Shown here one piece after another: positions 31,371-40,493 of a DNA stretch of 44,676 bases (position 1 is its first letter; every line of letters begins with the position of its first letter). The DNA is from a virus. The DNA is taken from positions 1 to 44,676 of the IMG/VR virus record IMGVR_UViG_3300029957_000013; one strand, 5' to 3'. Position numbers and translations under genes: made by a program. The notes under the pieces are model-generated. The model searched no databases and was not told the DNA's origin. It saw nothing but the letters and a program-made list of their open reading frames with translations.

Positions 31371-31808
31371 GTGGTGGGCTCCCCGACGCGACTCGCTGGC
31401 GGGGTCGTCACCCTGTACAGTGGCACGGTCACCACGGCGGGCACCGTCGTTGGTGGGACCGTTACCGGGCTAGGCGGGGCGCAGTGCCTCGCCGTGCAGG
31501 CGGCGTTTGTCTACGGCTCGAGCGGCACGTCGGCTAAGGCGTATCTGCAGACCTCGCTCGATGGCGCATCGAGCTGGCTCGACATCGCGTCGTTTGCCTT
31601 CGCAACCTCAAGTGCGACGCGCGTGTTCGCCATCGGTATGGGGTCGAGCTCGGGCACCGCGCAGGTGACGCCGGCTGACGGTGCGCTCGCCGACAACACG
31701 CAGGTCGCCGGCATTCTCGGCGACCGCTTCCGCGTCAAGGTGATCTCCACGGGCACGTACGCCGGCAACACCACCGTCACTCTGTCGGCGGCGGTGAAGA
31801 GCGCCTGA
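31371..31808 (+). CDS. Hypothetical virion-type beta-rich protein
   Basis: The 145-residue protein starts with GTG at 31371 (a second GTG at 31374 is possible) and is rich in Thr, Gly, Ala and Ser. Strands AKAYLQTSLDGASSWLDIASF, TRVFAIGMG and DRFRVKVISTGTYAGNTTV form a beta-sandwich-like pattern seen in phage proteins that decorate heads or tails. The stop overlaps the connector ATG by one base. Confidence 0.55.
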   Translation: MVGSPTRLAGGVVTLYSGTVTTAGTVVGGTVTGLGGAQCLAVQAAFVYGSSGTSAKAYLQTSLDGASSWLDIASFAFATSSATRVFAIGMGSSSGTAQVTPADGALADNTQVAGILGDRFRVKVISTGTYAGNTTVTLSAAVKSA

Positions 31809-32275
31809 TGCCGACACTCGCCGAAAAGAATCGTCCGGGCAGCTGGACCTACGATGGCGATCCTGGCGCCTCGAGTCTCAGCTGGGTGCGCTGGCGCGTG
31901 GGCGATGTGTTTCGCGACGATCAGCTGCAGTCCGATCAGGAGATTGCGCAGGCGCTCACGGATGCGTCGAGCAACCAGACGCTGGCCGCGGCGATGGTCT
32001 GTGACCGCATCGCGGCGGACTTCTCGCGCGAAGTGGACCTGACCATCAACGATGGTTCGGGCGCTTCTCGCACACGGTCGCTCTCGCAGCGAGCGCGTGC
32101 CTATGCGGCGCTTGCCAAGCAGCTTCGCGACGATCTTGCCAGCGGCTCCTCACTCGCCGCGCTGTTCCCGGCGCCGTACGCCGGCGGCATCTCGCAGGCC
32201 GACAAGGACACGCAGACCGCCGACGCGGACCGCGTGGCGCCGGCGTTCACCGTCGACATGCAGGACTACCTCTGA
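31808..32275 (+). CDS. Head-tail connector / adaptor protein
   Basis: The 155-residue helical protein has RWRVGDVFRDDQLQSDQEIAQ, then helices with ALTDASSNQTLAAAMVCDRIA and RARAYAALAKQLRDDLASGS. This is the HK97 gp6-like adaptor layout that sits under the portal. Position after capsid genes and before tail-completion genes supports it. The ATG shares a base with the previous stop. Confidence 0.75.
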   Translation: MPTLAEKNRPGSWTYDGDPGASSLSWVRWRVGDVFRDDQLQSDQEIAQALTDASSNQTLAAAMVCDRIAADFSREVDLTINDGSGASRTRSLSQRARAYAALAKQLRDDLASGSSLAALFPAPYAGGISQADKDTQTADADRVAPAFTVDMQDYL

Positions 32276-32811
32276 TGCAGATCGAAGTCCGACAGGAAGG
32301 TGCGGAGCCGGTGATTCGTCACCTGCGGGAAGCGCCGACCACGATTCGCGATGCGCTGGCCAAAGAAGCCTTCGCCATCGGCGCGCGCGCGGTCCGCTAC
32401 ATCAAGGATGTCTACCGCTCGCGCGGCGGCCCGGATTCGACCTGGGTGCGTAGCGCACAGTTGCGCAACAGCTATAGCCAGCGCGTCGATCGCGATGGCG
32501 GCGACGTCGTCCTGAACGTCGGGGCGATCCAGCCGACCGACAACGGACAGGTGCCGATTCAGGCGCGCGTGCAGGAAGGGTTCGACGCCGCCGGCAATCG
32601 CGTCGCGCAATTCGTCATCACGCCGAAGAAGGGCAACTACCTGACCTTCCCAATTCGCGACGGCGGCGGACTGGCCGCATCGAGCATCATCGGCTGGGTG
32701 CGCGTGAAACGCGTGGTCTTGCGGCCGCGCCCGGCGCTTGAGCCGACCTCGCCCGCAATCCTGCAGGCGTTGACCGACCGCGCCGGCCAGGTGGTGGCGG
32801 ATGCGCTCTGA
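32275..32811 (+). CDS. Head-tail joining / tail completion protein (HK97 gp10-like)
   Basis: The 178-residue protein begins MQIEVRQEGAEPVIRHLREA with a helical segment (RDALAKEAFAIGARAVRYIK). It continues as a beta-barrel with RVQEGFDAAGNRVAQFVI, LTFPIRDGGG and WVRVKRVVLRPRP, and ends in a C-terminal helix. This arrangement is that of gp10-type neck proteins, which close the interface between connector and tail. The stop is joined to the next start. Confidence 0.7.
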   Translation: MQIEVRQEGAEPVIRHLREAPTTIRDALAKEAFAIGARAVRYIKDVYRSRGGPDSTWVRSAQLRNSYSQRVDRDGGDVVLNVGAIQPTDNGQVPIQARVQEGFDAAGNRVAQFVITPKKGNYLTFPIRDGGGLAASSIIGWVRVKRVVLRPRPALEPTSPAILQALTDRAGQVVADAL

Positions 32812-33263
32812 TGGCCGACGAATCGATTCGGCAGCAGATCCTGTCGAAGTGGGTCGAGGTGTTTCGCGCGACGAGCAAGCTCAGGCGCGTCGAGGACACC
32901 GAGCCCTACGATTACGACAAGGCGCCGATGCCCACGCTCCATATCATGGAGGGGCAGGAAACCGTCAACTTCGGCAAGTTTCACGGGCTGGCGCTGTGCG
33001 ACCTCATCGTCGTCGGCCAGCTGATCTACAAGTTCAATTCGAGCGATCCGCAGCAGTCGCTGCACCGGCAGGCGCGCGCCTGGCTCGCCTTCATGCAGCA
33101 GACGGTGATGGCGAATCTGCAGTGGGGCGGCCTGGCTATGCTGACGCTCGAGGGCGGCAGCGAACCGGGCAAGCTCGATTCCGACACGCTCTCGGCGGGC
33201 GTGCTCACGACGTGGTGGACGGTTCGGTATCGGCGCAACGCGTTCGATCCCTACCAGCGGTGA
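32811..33263 (+). CDS. Tail terminator protein
   Basis: The 150-residue protein has ESIRQQILSKWVEVFRA, a strand with PMPTLHIMEGQETVNFG, then CDLIVVGQLIYKFNSSD, a helix (LHRQARAWLAFMQQTVM) and TTWWTVRYRRNAFDPYQ. This matches tail terminators, which cap the tail tube and join it to the head. It lies directly before the tail tube gene. Assignment is by fold pattern and position. Confidence 0.7.
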   Translation: MADESIRQQILSKWVEVFRATSKLRRVEDTEPYDYDKAPMPTLHIMEGQETVNFGKFHGLALCDLIVVGQLIYKFNSSDPQQSLHRQARAWLAFMQQTVMANLQWGGLAMLTLEGGSEPGKLDSDTLSAGVLTTWWTVRYRRNAFDPYQR

Positions 33264-33271
33264 GGTGACCA

Positions 33272-34255
33272 ATGGCGTTCAATGAAGTGCTCTCTCAAAT
33301 CAGCCCCACCCTGGTGAAAATTGGCGGTTCCGTCACGCCGACGGGTGGAACCGACGACATCCTGACCTCCGGCAACTCGGTGAAGTTCACGCCGAAGATC
33401 GACATGATCAAGCTGCGCCAGCACTCGTCGAGCTTCACCAAGCGCGTGGGCATTCCGGCCGCACGGCGCTGGCAGGTCGCGCTGCAGTTCTACATGCAGG
33501 GGTCCGGCGGTGGCGGCACGGTGGGCGTCAACGGCTTTGCCGGCATCGATGCACTTCTGCAGGCCGGCGGCATGGCGCGCGCTACCACGGCGGGCACGAT
33601 CACCTACACGCCGATGCCGATCAGCTCGCTCGGCACCGCGTTCGCTGCGACGATCTGGAACGAGCAGGACGGCCTGCTGCACAAGACCTACAACGCCGTC
33701 GGCAATCCCGTGTTCGAGGGCGTGCCGACCGATGGCTTGAAGGTCACCTGGACCGGCCAGGGCGACTACGAAGCACCGACACAGGCGAGCATCTCCGGCT
33801 TTACCGGTGGCACCGACCGCAGTGAGGCGTTCCTAGGTATCCTGGGTACGATCACGCCGTCGGGCGGCTCTGGTTATACGCCGGTCGTCTCCCGCGTCAC
33901 GTTTGACCGCGGCATTCGTATCGCCGAGATGCCCGACTCGAACGCATCGACGGGCATCAAGAAGTCGTTCATCGTCGATGGCAATCCGACCCTCACGTTG
34001 GTCATCGCCGCCGACTCCGACAACTCGGCCAACCTCACCTACAACAAGTTGCACACCGACTGGACGGGCAAGGTGGTGCATTCCGTCGTGTTCACGCAGG
34101 GCACAGCGGTGGGCTCGCGCTGCAAGTACACCCTCTCGCAGTCGCAGATCTCCGACCTCTCGCGCACCGAAGGCGACGGTTACCACCTGATCAATCTTTC
34201 CTACGACATCACGAACACCACCGACGATACGGATTTCTCCATAGCGATCTTCTGA
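33272..34255 (+). CDS. Major tail tube protein
   Basis: The 327-residue protein makes the non-contractile tail tube. Beta-rich segments such as GNSVKFTPKIDMIKLRQHSS, AARRWQVALQFYMQGSG, GLKVTWTGQGDYEAP and HLINLSYDITNT are consistent with the tail-tube fold. Gly-rich loops are present. Position between tail terminator and tail assembly chaperone supports the call. No sheath gene is present, so the tail is siphovirus-like. Confidence 0.8.
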   Translation: MAFNEVLSQISPTLVKIGGSVTPTGGTDDILTSGNSVKFTPKIDMIKLRQHSSSFTKRVGIPAARRWQVALQFYMQGSGGGGTVGVNGFAGIDALLQAGGMARATTAGTITYTPMPISSLGTAFAATIWNEQDGLLHKTYNAVGNPVFEGVPTDGLKVTWTGQGDYEAPTQASISGFTGGTDRSEAFLGILGTITPSGGSGYTPVVSRVTFDRGIRIAEMPDSNASTGIKKSFIVDGNPTLTLVIAADSDNSANLTYNKLHTDWTGKVVHSVVFTQGTAVGSRCKYTLSQSQISDLSRTEGDGYHLINLSYDITNTTDDTDFSIAIF

Positions 34256-34263
34256 GGTGATGC

Positions 34264-34728
34264 GTGGCAATCAAGCTCCTCGATCTCTCAACGCTCAAGC
34301 GCGATCTGGAAATCCACAAGGGGCACGGCACAGCCGACGAGCCGCGGCCGCCGTTTGTGGTGCTAGTGCGCTACCTGTCGCGCCCGACGCTCGTCGCCCT
34401 GCAGCGCGAAACGGCGGCCGAGACGGGCATCTCGGAGGCGGATGCGGCCAAGAAATGGGCCGGTCACTGTATTGCGGGATGGTCTGGCCTCACGCCGCTG
34501 ATCGCCCGCGAGCTGAATGTGCCGGCTGGTGACGAGTCGGCGGCGGCCGATGGGTTCATCCCCTACGATGCCGAGGCGGCGGCGACGCTCTGGCACTACG
34601 CCAACGTCAACCTCTTCTCGGCTCGCATCACCGCCTTTGCGTTCGCGCTCCTCGGCACGATCGAGAAAGAGAAGGACGTCTCAAAAAACGACTCAGGCGC
34701 CTTGTCGGCGCCCAATTCAACCCCCTGA
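34264..34728 (+). CDS. Tail assembly chaperone, short form (G-like)
   Basis: The 154-residue protein starts GTG and is mostly helical (LSTLKRDLEIHKGH, LSRPTLVALQRETAAETGI, AATLWHYANVNLFSARITAF). It lies between tail tube and tape measure and keeps the tape measure soluble. Near its end is a perfect slippery heptamer (34683-34689); ribosomes that slip there make the longer form. Zero-frame reading ends 39 bases later. Confidence 0.78.
   Translation: MAIKLLDLSTLKRDLEIHKGHGTADEPRPPFVVLVRYLSRPTLVALQRETAAETGISEADAAKKWAGHCIAGWSGLTPLIARELNVPAGDESAAADGFIPYDAEAAATLWHYANVNLFSARITAFAFALLGTIEKEKDVSKNDSGALSAPNSTP
34683..34712 (+). promoter_or_regulatory. Programmed -1 ribosomal frameshift signal
   Basis: The slippery heptamer A-AAA-AAC lies at 34683-34689 and the zero frame reads TCA AAA AAC across it. 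After 6 bases a stem-loop follows: GGCGCC (34696-34701), loop TTGTC, GGCGCC (34707-34712). The -1 frame is then open to 35066. This is the arrangement of lambda-type G/GT frameshifts. Confidence 0.88.
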
Positions 34729-35066
34729 TTCCGAAGGACTGCCGGAAATGCGTCAAGCTCCCGGCAGCCGAGCGAGCGCGATGCGTCCCCGTCTGCTTCT
34801 GGAAGCAGTTCGACGAGTTCGAGCACCGCATGCTCGGGCTGTGGACGCTCGTCTCCGCCGGCGAGCAGTGGACCGACGAGGCCAAGCACAAGCGCATCCG
34901 CTTCTGGGTGGATACGGGACTGCTCGGCGAGGCGCGGACGGGTGGGCATCCGGCCTACCTGTCACCATTCGTCGAGCCGTGGGAAGTGTTGGCGCTCCTG
35001 AAGGAAATCGCCGCGGCGCTGAACGCGAACCACGCCGCGCAGCGGCAGATGCTCGAGGCGCGCTAG
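34689..35066 (+). CDS. Frameshift extension of tail assembly chaperone (T part of GT-like product)
   Basis: Read in the -1 frame after slipping at 34683-34689, the product gains 125 residues: CRKCVKLPAAERARCVPVC with Cys pairs, then FDEFEHRMLGLWTLVSAGE, helical EPWEVLALLKEIAAALNA and a short end. The full fusion has about 267 residues. The T part contacts tape measure and tube subunits in lambda. A partial reading from ATG 34830 alone would lack the Cys region. The stop lies in a palindrome shared with the reverse-strand gene. Confidence 0.8.
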   Translation, partial: RLRRLVGAQFNPLIPKDCRKCVKLPAAERARCVPVCFWKQFDEFEHRMLGLWTLVSAGEQWTDEAKHKRIRFWVDTGLLGEARTGGHPAYLSPFVEPWEVLALLKEIAAALNANHAAQRQMLEAR

Positions 35067-35070
35067 CGCG
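35059..35070. repeat. Palindrome containing stops of two convergent genes
   Basis: CGCGCTAGCGCG is its own reverse complement. Its central CTAG supplies TAG to the + strand chaperone (35064-35066) and to the - strand gene (35063-35065), so both genes end in the same six bases. Confidence 0.7.
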
Positions 35071-35617
35071 GCACGAGGCCAACGAAGGCGCCGGAGAACG
35101 AGTCGAAGACACAATCACCGACCAGGAACAGCCCCGGTGGCGATGCGGTGGCGATCTGCAGGCTGCCGTCGAAATCTTGGATAAACGCGAGGTACCCCAA
35201 CGTTCCGACTTGAAGGCCGCTGTCGTAATCGATGCGGACGACGTTCTGTGTGCCATTGGAGCGATCAGGCAGCGAGACGACGAGGGTGAGCTTCGCCGCG
35301 TCCACGCGCAATCGCGCCTCGTGCGGTCCGCCAGCGATCAGCTTGACGGTGATCGGATCGCCGCAGCGCTCGCTGAAGCGACCTTGCCATTCGCAGACCG
35401 GACCCGTTGCGGCGACATCGAAAAATGTGTCCGGGCAACGCACTGCGGGGGCCGGCGTTGGTGTCGGTGCACTGCATCCGTTCAGCGCATTATTGACTGC
35501 CGTAACCAGCTCACTGATCGAGACTTCGCCGTCGCCATTGCAGTCGCCGCAACACTGCGCCGCGCCGCGCTGACCCGCGAGCAGTACCAGCGCGGCGACC
35601 AGGACTCGGAGGGCCAT
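35063..35617 (-). CDS. Reverse-strand secreted dockerin-like cargo protein
   Basis: The 184-residue protein is the only reverse-strand gene. It has a signal peptide (MALRVLVAALVLLAGQRGAA) and a calcium loop of dockerin/EF-hand type at 25-36 (D25, N27, D29, S33, E36) with the helix SISELVTAVNNALNGC. A PTPTPAP linker leads to a beta-rich domain with Cys pairs (VRCPDTFF, GPVCEW, ERCGDP). Proteins of this design are typical of the suspected host group, not of phages. GAGGAG before its ATG is a good ribosome site. It fits a cargo (moron) gene with its own promoter; function is unknown. Confidence 0.75.
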   Translation of the reverse strand: MALRVLVAALVLLAGQRGAAQCCGDCNGDGEVSISELVTAVNNALNGCSAPTPTPAPAVRCPDTFFDVAATGPVCEWQGRFSERCGDPITVKLIAGGPHEARLRVDAAKLTLVVSLPDRSNGTQNVVRIDYDSGLQVGTLGYLAFIQDFDGSLQIATASPPGLFLVGDCVFDSFSGAFVGLVPR

Positions 35618-35647
35618 CTCCTCGCCGCGTAACGCGCGGCGCCTGGA

Positions 35648-38600
35648 GTGTCAAACCTGATGCCTGACCGCGAGATCAAACTCGTCTACCGCATCACCGA
35701 CGACGGCACCATCAAGGTGCTGAACACCGTCGAGCAGTCGGTCGAGAACATTGGCACGAAGGCTAGCGCATCCTCGGCGCAAGCCGGCGCCGCGTTCGGC
35801 TCGCTCGGTGGCAAGGCGCTGGCGCTCGGCGCCGCGGTCGGCGTGGTGACCGGTGCGTTCGCCGCGGCAGAAGGTGCGGCCGCAGGCATCGTCAATAAGA
35901 TCCACGAGCTCGACCATATCGGCGAGACGGCGAAAGCCATCGGCCTCACGACCACCGAGCTGTCCTCGCTGCGCCTGGCCGCACAGCAGGGCGGCGTGCC
36001 GCTCGAAACGCTTGGACGGAGCGCGGCGTTCTTCGCCCGCCAAATGGTCGAGGCGACCGACAAAACATCCAAGCAGGGGCAGATCTTCTCTGCGCTCGGG
36101 ATCGATGTGCATCAAGGTCTTTTGCCGGCCTTGGTGCAGCTCGGTCAGCAGTTCGACAAGCTGCCCGACGGGCCGGTCAAGACGAAGCTCGCCTTCGACC
36201 TCCTGAGCCGCGGCGGCCTCGCCAGTCTGAACGTCATCAACGGGGCGCTCGCCGATCAGATCAAGCTCAACGAACAGCTCGGCGCGACGATCGACGAGAA
36301 GACCGCCGGCGCTATTGGTAATGCGGCCGACGCACTTGATCGTGCCGACCTGGCGCTCGGTGCGGTTGGGGAGACGCTTGCCGCTCGCGTCGCGCCGAGC
36401 ATCGCGGCGGCCGCCGACGGCACCACCAGCTGGGCCACCAGTGTCACCGCCCTGGTCAAGAGCGATCTGGCCGGCTGGGTCGAGGATGTCAGCGGCAAGG
36501 CGCAAACGCTGCTGACGCTTCTCGGGCCGCTCGGGCAGGGCTTCGGCAACCTGGTCGGCGTCAGCGGCAGGCTCTTGGGCTTCGCGATCCGCGTCAACGA
36601 CGGCAACGGCCCCGGCGCCGGCCCCTTCGCGTCCGGTACGCCGTCGTTTCCGCCGACCGAGAATTCCGACGACATTACCGCGGCCGTGCAGCGCGCGCGC
36701 TACAACGAGCAGCTGCGCAAGCTGCTCGGCGACCCGGACAAGCCTCCCAGTGGCGGCAACGGCGGCGCCGGGCATCTCGCGACCCTGACCGACCAGTCGC
36801 TCGTCGGCGCCCAGCAGGCACTCGTCACTAATGCGCAGACCGAGCTCACCGTCGATCAGCAGGCGCTCGACGTCTTCCAGCGCCGCGTCGCGCTCGAGAA
36901 CACGCTTGCGACCACGCAGCAGCAGCGCCTGACGATCCTGAACGAGAACGAGCAGCAGGAGCTTGCGCTTGCCCAAGCGATCGACGCCGCCAAGTCGCGC
37001 GAGCTCGACGCGCAGCTCGCCGTGCTCGAAGCGAAGAAGGAAGACCACGACGTCGTCGAGGCGGCGAGCAAAGGCCTCACGGGACAGCTCGACCTGATCA
37101 ACGCGCAGGAAGACTCGCTGCGCGCGCAGAAAGACATCCTCAACACCACCGGCGGCGAGGCGGCGAAGGTTGCCGATCAGTACGCTCGCGGGCGCGCCGA
37201 GCTGGAAGCGGCGAACAAAGTCGCGATCAACCTAGGCGACACGCTCGACTCCTCGATCGGGCGCGCGGTCGACGGGCTCCTCGCCGGCGGCGGCGCCAAG
37301 ACGATCGGCAACGCGATCGAAGGCACCGGCACCGCGCTCGCCTCGTCGTTCATCGGCGGTCTCGCGAAAGCCGAACTCGCCAAGGGGCAGTTCGACGCCA
37401 AAGTGTCGGACAACTTCACCGTCACGCTGCCGGGATTCATGCAGCAGGGCGCGGATGCGCTTGTCGGGATCTGGGACGAGGCGATGGGCCTGCTCGGTCT
37501 GTCATCGGATCGGGCGGGACAATCGATCGTTAGCACCCTGACCAGTGCGTTCTCGCAAACCAGCCAGGCGGCGCAATCCTCGTCGTCGAATGCGACGAGC
37601 TATCTGCGTAACATTGTCGGCAACCTGCTTGGTGGCAGCAGCGGGGGTGTCGACAGCGCCGCACAGATTGAGGGCGCCCTAGGCTCACAGCCGGTGCTCG
37701 ACAGTTTCGGCAACGTCGCGGGGTTTGAAAGCTCGGCAAGCGGCATCGGGGTGGGTGCGGCGGGGGCTGGTGGTGAAGCCAGCGCCGGTGTTGGCGCCGG
37801 TGCTGGTGCCGGAGCTGGGTTGGCCGCCGGTCTGGCCGGGCTCGGCGCCGGCGCCGTTACCGCGTATCTCGCAACGAATCTGATCACTGGCGTCACCGGC
37901 ACACTGGCGGCAAAGCAGCACATCAGCCTGCAGAACCAGGTCAATTCGCAAAACCTCCGTGAGTCGTCCGGCATCTGGTCGCCGGCGGCGATCGGGTTGG
38001 CCGTTGCCGTCCCGATCGTCGGCCAGTTCTACGCCATCATCGCGGGGCTGCTCGAGGCCGCGGGTATCTTCGATGTGCCATCCAAGGGGACACAGCTGAA
38101 GATCGGTCTCACGAAGTCGCTCCCGTCGTCGTTTCCACGTCAGCGTGATGTCAATATCGGCGGCCAAACCGGTGTGCGTACGCAGTTCATCGAAGCCGCG
38201 CCGACCCCGGAAGATCTTGCCCACTTCCGCGACCTCGGGTTCTTCGACATCACGGGACAGACCATCTCGCGCGTTCCCATTGCGGCGCAGCGTCTGCTGC
38301 CGGGCATCCAAGCTGGCGCCGCGGCCAATCCTGGCGTTGACCAGCTGCGCTACGGTGCGGCGCTGGGCCTCGGCGCCGTGCTGGCGCGTGGTCCGGCACA
38401 AGCCCCGTCGTACGCCAACGTGCTCACCAACGATCTCCTGCTGAGCGGGGTGAGCGAGCATCAGGCGCGGTCGGAGCTGTTGGCCGTCGCGGACAAAAAC
38501 AAGGTGACGCTCGATTCCGGGCTTAACGAACTGCAGCGCCGCTATCTCAAGGGCAAGTTTCGCGACAATCCGTCGACGTCGGACCGTGAAGACATCAAGG

Positions 38601-39709
38601 AATTCACTGCGTCGGTCGCGGGGCTCGCTGATCTGTTCTCGGATAATCTGCCTGCCGGCATCGACATCGCTGCAATCGCGATGAAGGACTTCACCGAAAA
38701 GGGCGGTATCGACCTCGCGCAGTTCACTGACGATCTGAATCGCGCGAAGGACATCTTCGGCCAGCTCCAGGACGCCGAAGAGCAGGGCCTGAAAACCGGG
38801 TTCACTAACGCCTCGGCCGCAATCGACAAGCGCAATGCGCTCATCGCAACCGGCGGCTCGGTCTCCGACATCATCAAGGCGAACAACGATGCGACCAGTG
38901 CACTGCGTGACTCGCTCTCGCAGGCGGTCTCGGACGGGATGAGCACCGCGATTATCTCCGGGGTGTTCGATGCCGTGAAGGACACCGACGCGTGGAAGGC
39001 GCTCACCAACCAGGTCGCGGCGGCGGTCACCGGCGGCGATGTGAGCAAGATTCCGCAGCTGATCGGCAACGTCGTTGGCGCAGCCATGCCGGTGCTGAAC
39101 GCGGCGCTGGCCGCGTTTGATCAGATCCAGCAGAACGCGTCGGTTACACCGACGGCGCTGTTTAGTGATGCCGATACGCTGCAGCAGAAAGCCAAGGATA
39201 CGCGCTTCGGCCAGCTGACGCCGGCACAGCAGCAACAGAGCCTGCGCAACGAACTCGGTGGGATCGATACGCAGATCTCTGCGCTGGAAGCCGGTGGCAT
39301 CACGCCACAAGAGGCCATCCTTCTCGAACCGCTTCTGCAGCGCCGCGGCCAGATCGGCTCGCAGTTCATCGACCAGTCGGGGAACTATGCGGCTGGCTCC
39401 GCGCAGCAGCAGCAGCTGATCCAGTTCGGGCTCGCAATTCTCGATAGCACCTCCGACGACTTCCAAAAGTTCGGCATCTCACAGGAGACGGCGCTCGCCT
39501 CGAATACGACGTCGCTCGACCGCAACACCGATGCACTGAACCGCAACACCGATGCGCATCTGAGCACGCCGAAGGCGCCGATTGCGCTCGTGCACGTCGG
39601 GAAAAGTGAAACCTCGGATCAGTTCGGCACACTGCAGCACCTCCTGACGGCGGGGCTCAAGGACCCGCGGCGCCAGAAGAAGATCAAGGATTTCTCGAGG
39701 ACGCGCTGA
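35648..39709 (+). CDS. Tail tape measure protein
   Basis: The 1353-residue protein (1349 if started at ATG 35660) sets tail length. It has a hydrophobic Gly/Ala segment at ~55-82 and a long helical coiled region at ~390-540 rich in Gln, Leu, Glu and Ala. A Gly/Ala-rich flexible section follows at ~700-740, then a second hydrophobic region at ~772-810 (IGLAVAVPIVGQFYAIIAG) and further helices to the end. It is the longest gene and follows the chaperones, as expected. No muralytic domain is recognised. Confidence 0.88.
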   Translation: MSNLMPDREIKLVYRITDDGTIKVLNTVEQSVENIGTKASASSAQAGAAFGSLGGKALALGAAVGVVTGAFAAAEGAAAGIVNKIHELDHIGETAKAIGLTTTELSSLRLAAQQGGVPLETLGRSAAFFARQMVEATDKTSKQGQIFSALGIDVHQGLLPALVQLGQQFDKLPDGPVKTKLAFDLLSRGGLASLNVINGALADQIKLNEQLGATIDEKTAGAIGNAADALDRADLALGAVGETLAARVAPSIAAAADGTTSWATSVTALVKSDLAGWVEDVSGKAQTLLTLLGPLGQGFGNLVGVSGRLLGFAIRVNDGNGPGAGPFASGTPSFPPTENSDDITAAVQRARYNEQLRKLLGDPDKPPSGGNGGAGHLATLTDQSLVGAQQALVTNAQTELTVDQQALDVFQRRVALENTLATTQQQRLTILNENEQQELALAQAIDAAKSRELDAQLAVLEAKKEDHDVVEAASKGLTGQLDLINAQEDSLRAQKDILNTTGGEAAKVADQYARGRAELEAANKVAINLGDTLDSSIGRAVDGLLAGGGAKTIGNAIEGTGTALASSFIGGLAKAELAKGQFDAKVSDNFTVTLPGFMQQGADALVGIWDEAMGLLGLSSDRAGQSIVSTLTSAFSQTSQAAQSSSSNATSYLRNIVGNLLGGSSGGVDSAAQIEGALGSQPVLDSFGNVAGFESSASGIGVGAAGAGGEASAGVGAGAGAGAGLAAGLAGLGAGAVTAYLATNLITGVTGTLAAKQHISLQNQVNSQNLRESSGIWSPAAIGLAVAVPIVGQFYAIIAGLLEAAGIFDVPSKGTQLKIGLTKSLPSSFPRQRDVNIGGQTGVRTQFIEAAPTPEDLAHFRDLGFFDITGQTISRVPIAAQRLLPGIQAGAAANPGVDQLRYGAALGLGAVLARGPAQAPSYANVLTNDLLLSGVSEHQARSELLAVADKNKVTLDSGLNELQRRYLKGKFRDNPSTSDREDIKEFTASVAGLADLFSDNLPAGIDIAAIAMKDFTEKGGIDLAQFTDDLNRAKDIFGQLQDAEEQGLKTGFTNASAAIDKRNALIATGGSVSDIIKANNDATSALRDSLSQAVSDGMSTAIISGVFDAVKDTDAWKALTNQVAAAVTGGDVSKIPQLIGNVVGAAMPVLNAALAAFDQIQQNASVTPTALFSDADTLQQKAKDTRFGQLTPAQQQQSLRNELGGIDTQISALEAGGITPQEAILLEPLLQRRGQIGSQFIDQSGNYAAGSAQQQQLIQFGLAILDSTSDDFQKFGISQETALASNTTSLDRNTDALNRNTDAHLSTPKAPIALVHVGKSETSDQFGTLQHLLTAGLKDPRRQKKIKDFSRTR

Positions 39710-40491
39710 TGGGCCAGTACATCACCGCCACCTCGTTTGTGATTCCCACGGTGACCGCGACCTCAGCCTCGTCGTCGTGGCCTGTCTCGAACGTCACGAG
39801 CCTCACGCGCCCGCACCGCGTCTATAAATCGTCGTCGGCTGCCGGTACGGCGGAGGCGATCGTGCTCGACATGGGCGCAACGCAGGCGCTGCAGGCCCTG
39901 ATGATCGACCGCTGCAACGTCGCCACCGTTGTCATCCAGGGCAACGCGACCAACGTCTGGACCTCGCCGTCCTACGCCGCGACGGTGGCCGTGAATCAGG
40001 ACACACTCGACGGGCGGCGCAAGCTCTTTCACAACCTAATCGGCAGCACGTTCGAGTCGGTGGGCTACCGCTACGCGCGTATCCGTCCCAACGGCACGGT
40101 GACGCAATACGGCGGCACCGTGTGGGAAGTGGGTGCCGTCGCGTTGATGGGTACCGCCCGCGTCTGGGGCACGAACATGGGCTTCCCGTATGGGCGCGAG
40201 TATCTGCAGGCGTCCGACGAGGGACAGCGCATCGGCGGCGGTGTGGAACCGTCGGCGCTCGGCAACCCCGGCTGCCGCATCACGCTGTCGACCAATGCCA
40301 TGGACGGCACGATGCAGGCGACCATCGACGAGCTGATGCGCGCCGGCGACTGGTCGCCGATCGTCTACTACAACAACGGCACGACGACCGCGGAGACCTA
40401 TCTCTGTCACCGCGTCGGGTCGGTGCGGGTCGATTTTGCCGGTCCCGGCTATCTACAGGTCGCGGCCCTTGTGCTCGAGGAGTTCATCTAG
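39709..40491 (+). CDS. Distal tail-type protein
   Basis: The 260-residue protein lies directly after the tape measure, where distal tail proteins are coded. Strands SLTRPHRVYKSSS, AIVLDMGATQALQALMIDRC, TVVIQGNAT and YRYARIRPNG look like a galactose-binding-like or jelly-roll domain. The second half (CRITLSTNAMDGTMQATIDE, WSPIVYYNNG) may be the tail-ring part. The ATG overlaps the previous stop. Assignment is from order and beta pattern. Confidence 0.6.
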   Translation: MGQYITATSFVIPTVTATSASSSWPVSNVTSLTRPHRVYKSSSAAGTAEAIVLDMGATQALQALMIDRCNVATVVIQGNATNVWTSPSYAATVAVNQDTLDGRRKLFHNLIGSTFESVGYRYARIRPNGTVTQYGGTVWEVGAVALMGTARVWGTNMGFPYGREYLQASDEGQRIGGGVEPSALGNPGCRITLSTNAMDGTMQATIDELMRAGDWSPIVYYNNGTTTAETYLCHRVGSVRVDFAGPGYLQVAALVLEEFI

Positions 40492-40493
40492 CG

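Noticed and set aside
35651-37048. 465-codon reverse-strand frame
   Set aside because: Antisense shadow of the tape measure start; no ribosome site and no recognisable protein pattern.
37685-39466. 593-codon open frame on the reverse strand inside the tape measure gene
   Set aside because: It mirrors the tape measure codons, has Arg/His/Leu-rich low-quality sequence and no domain. High GC makes long antisense frames common.
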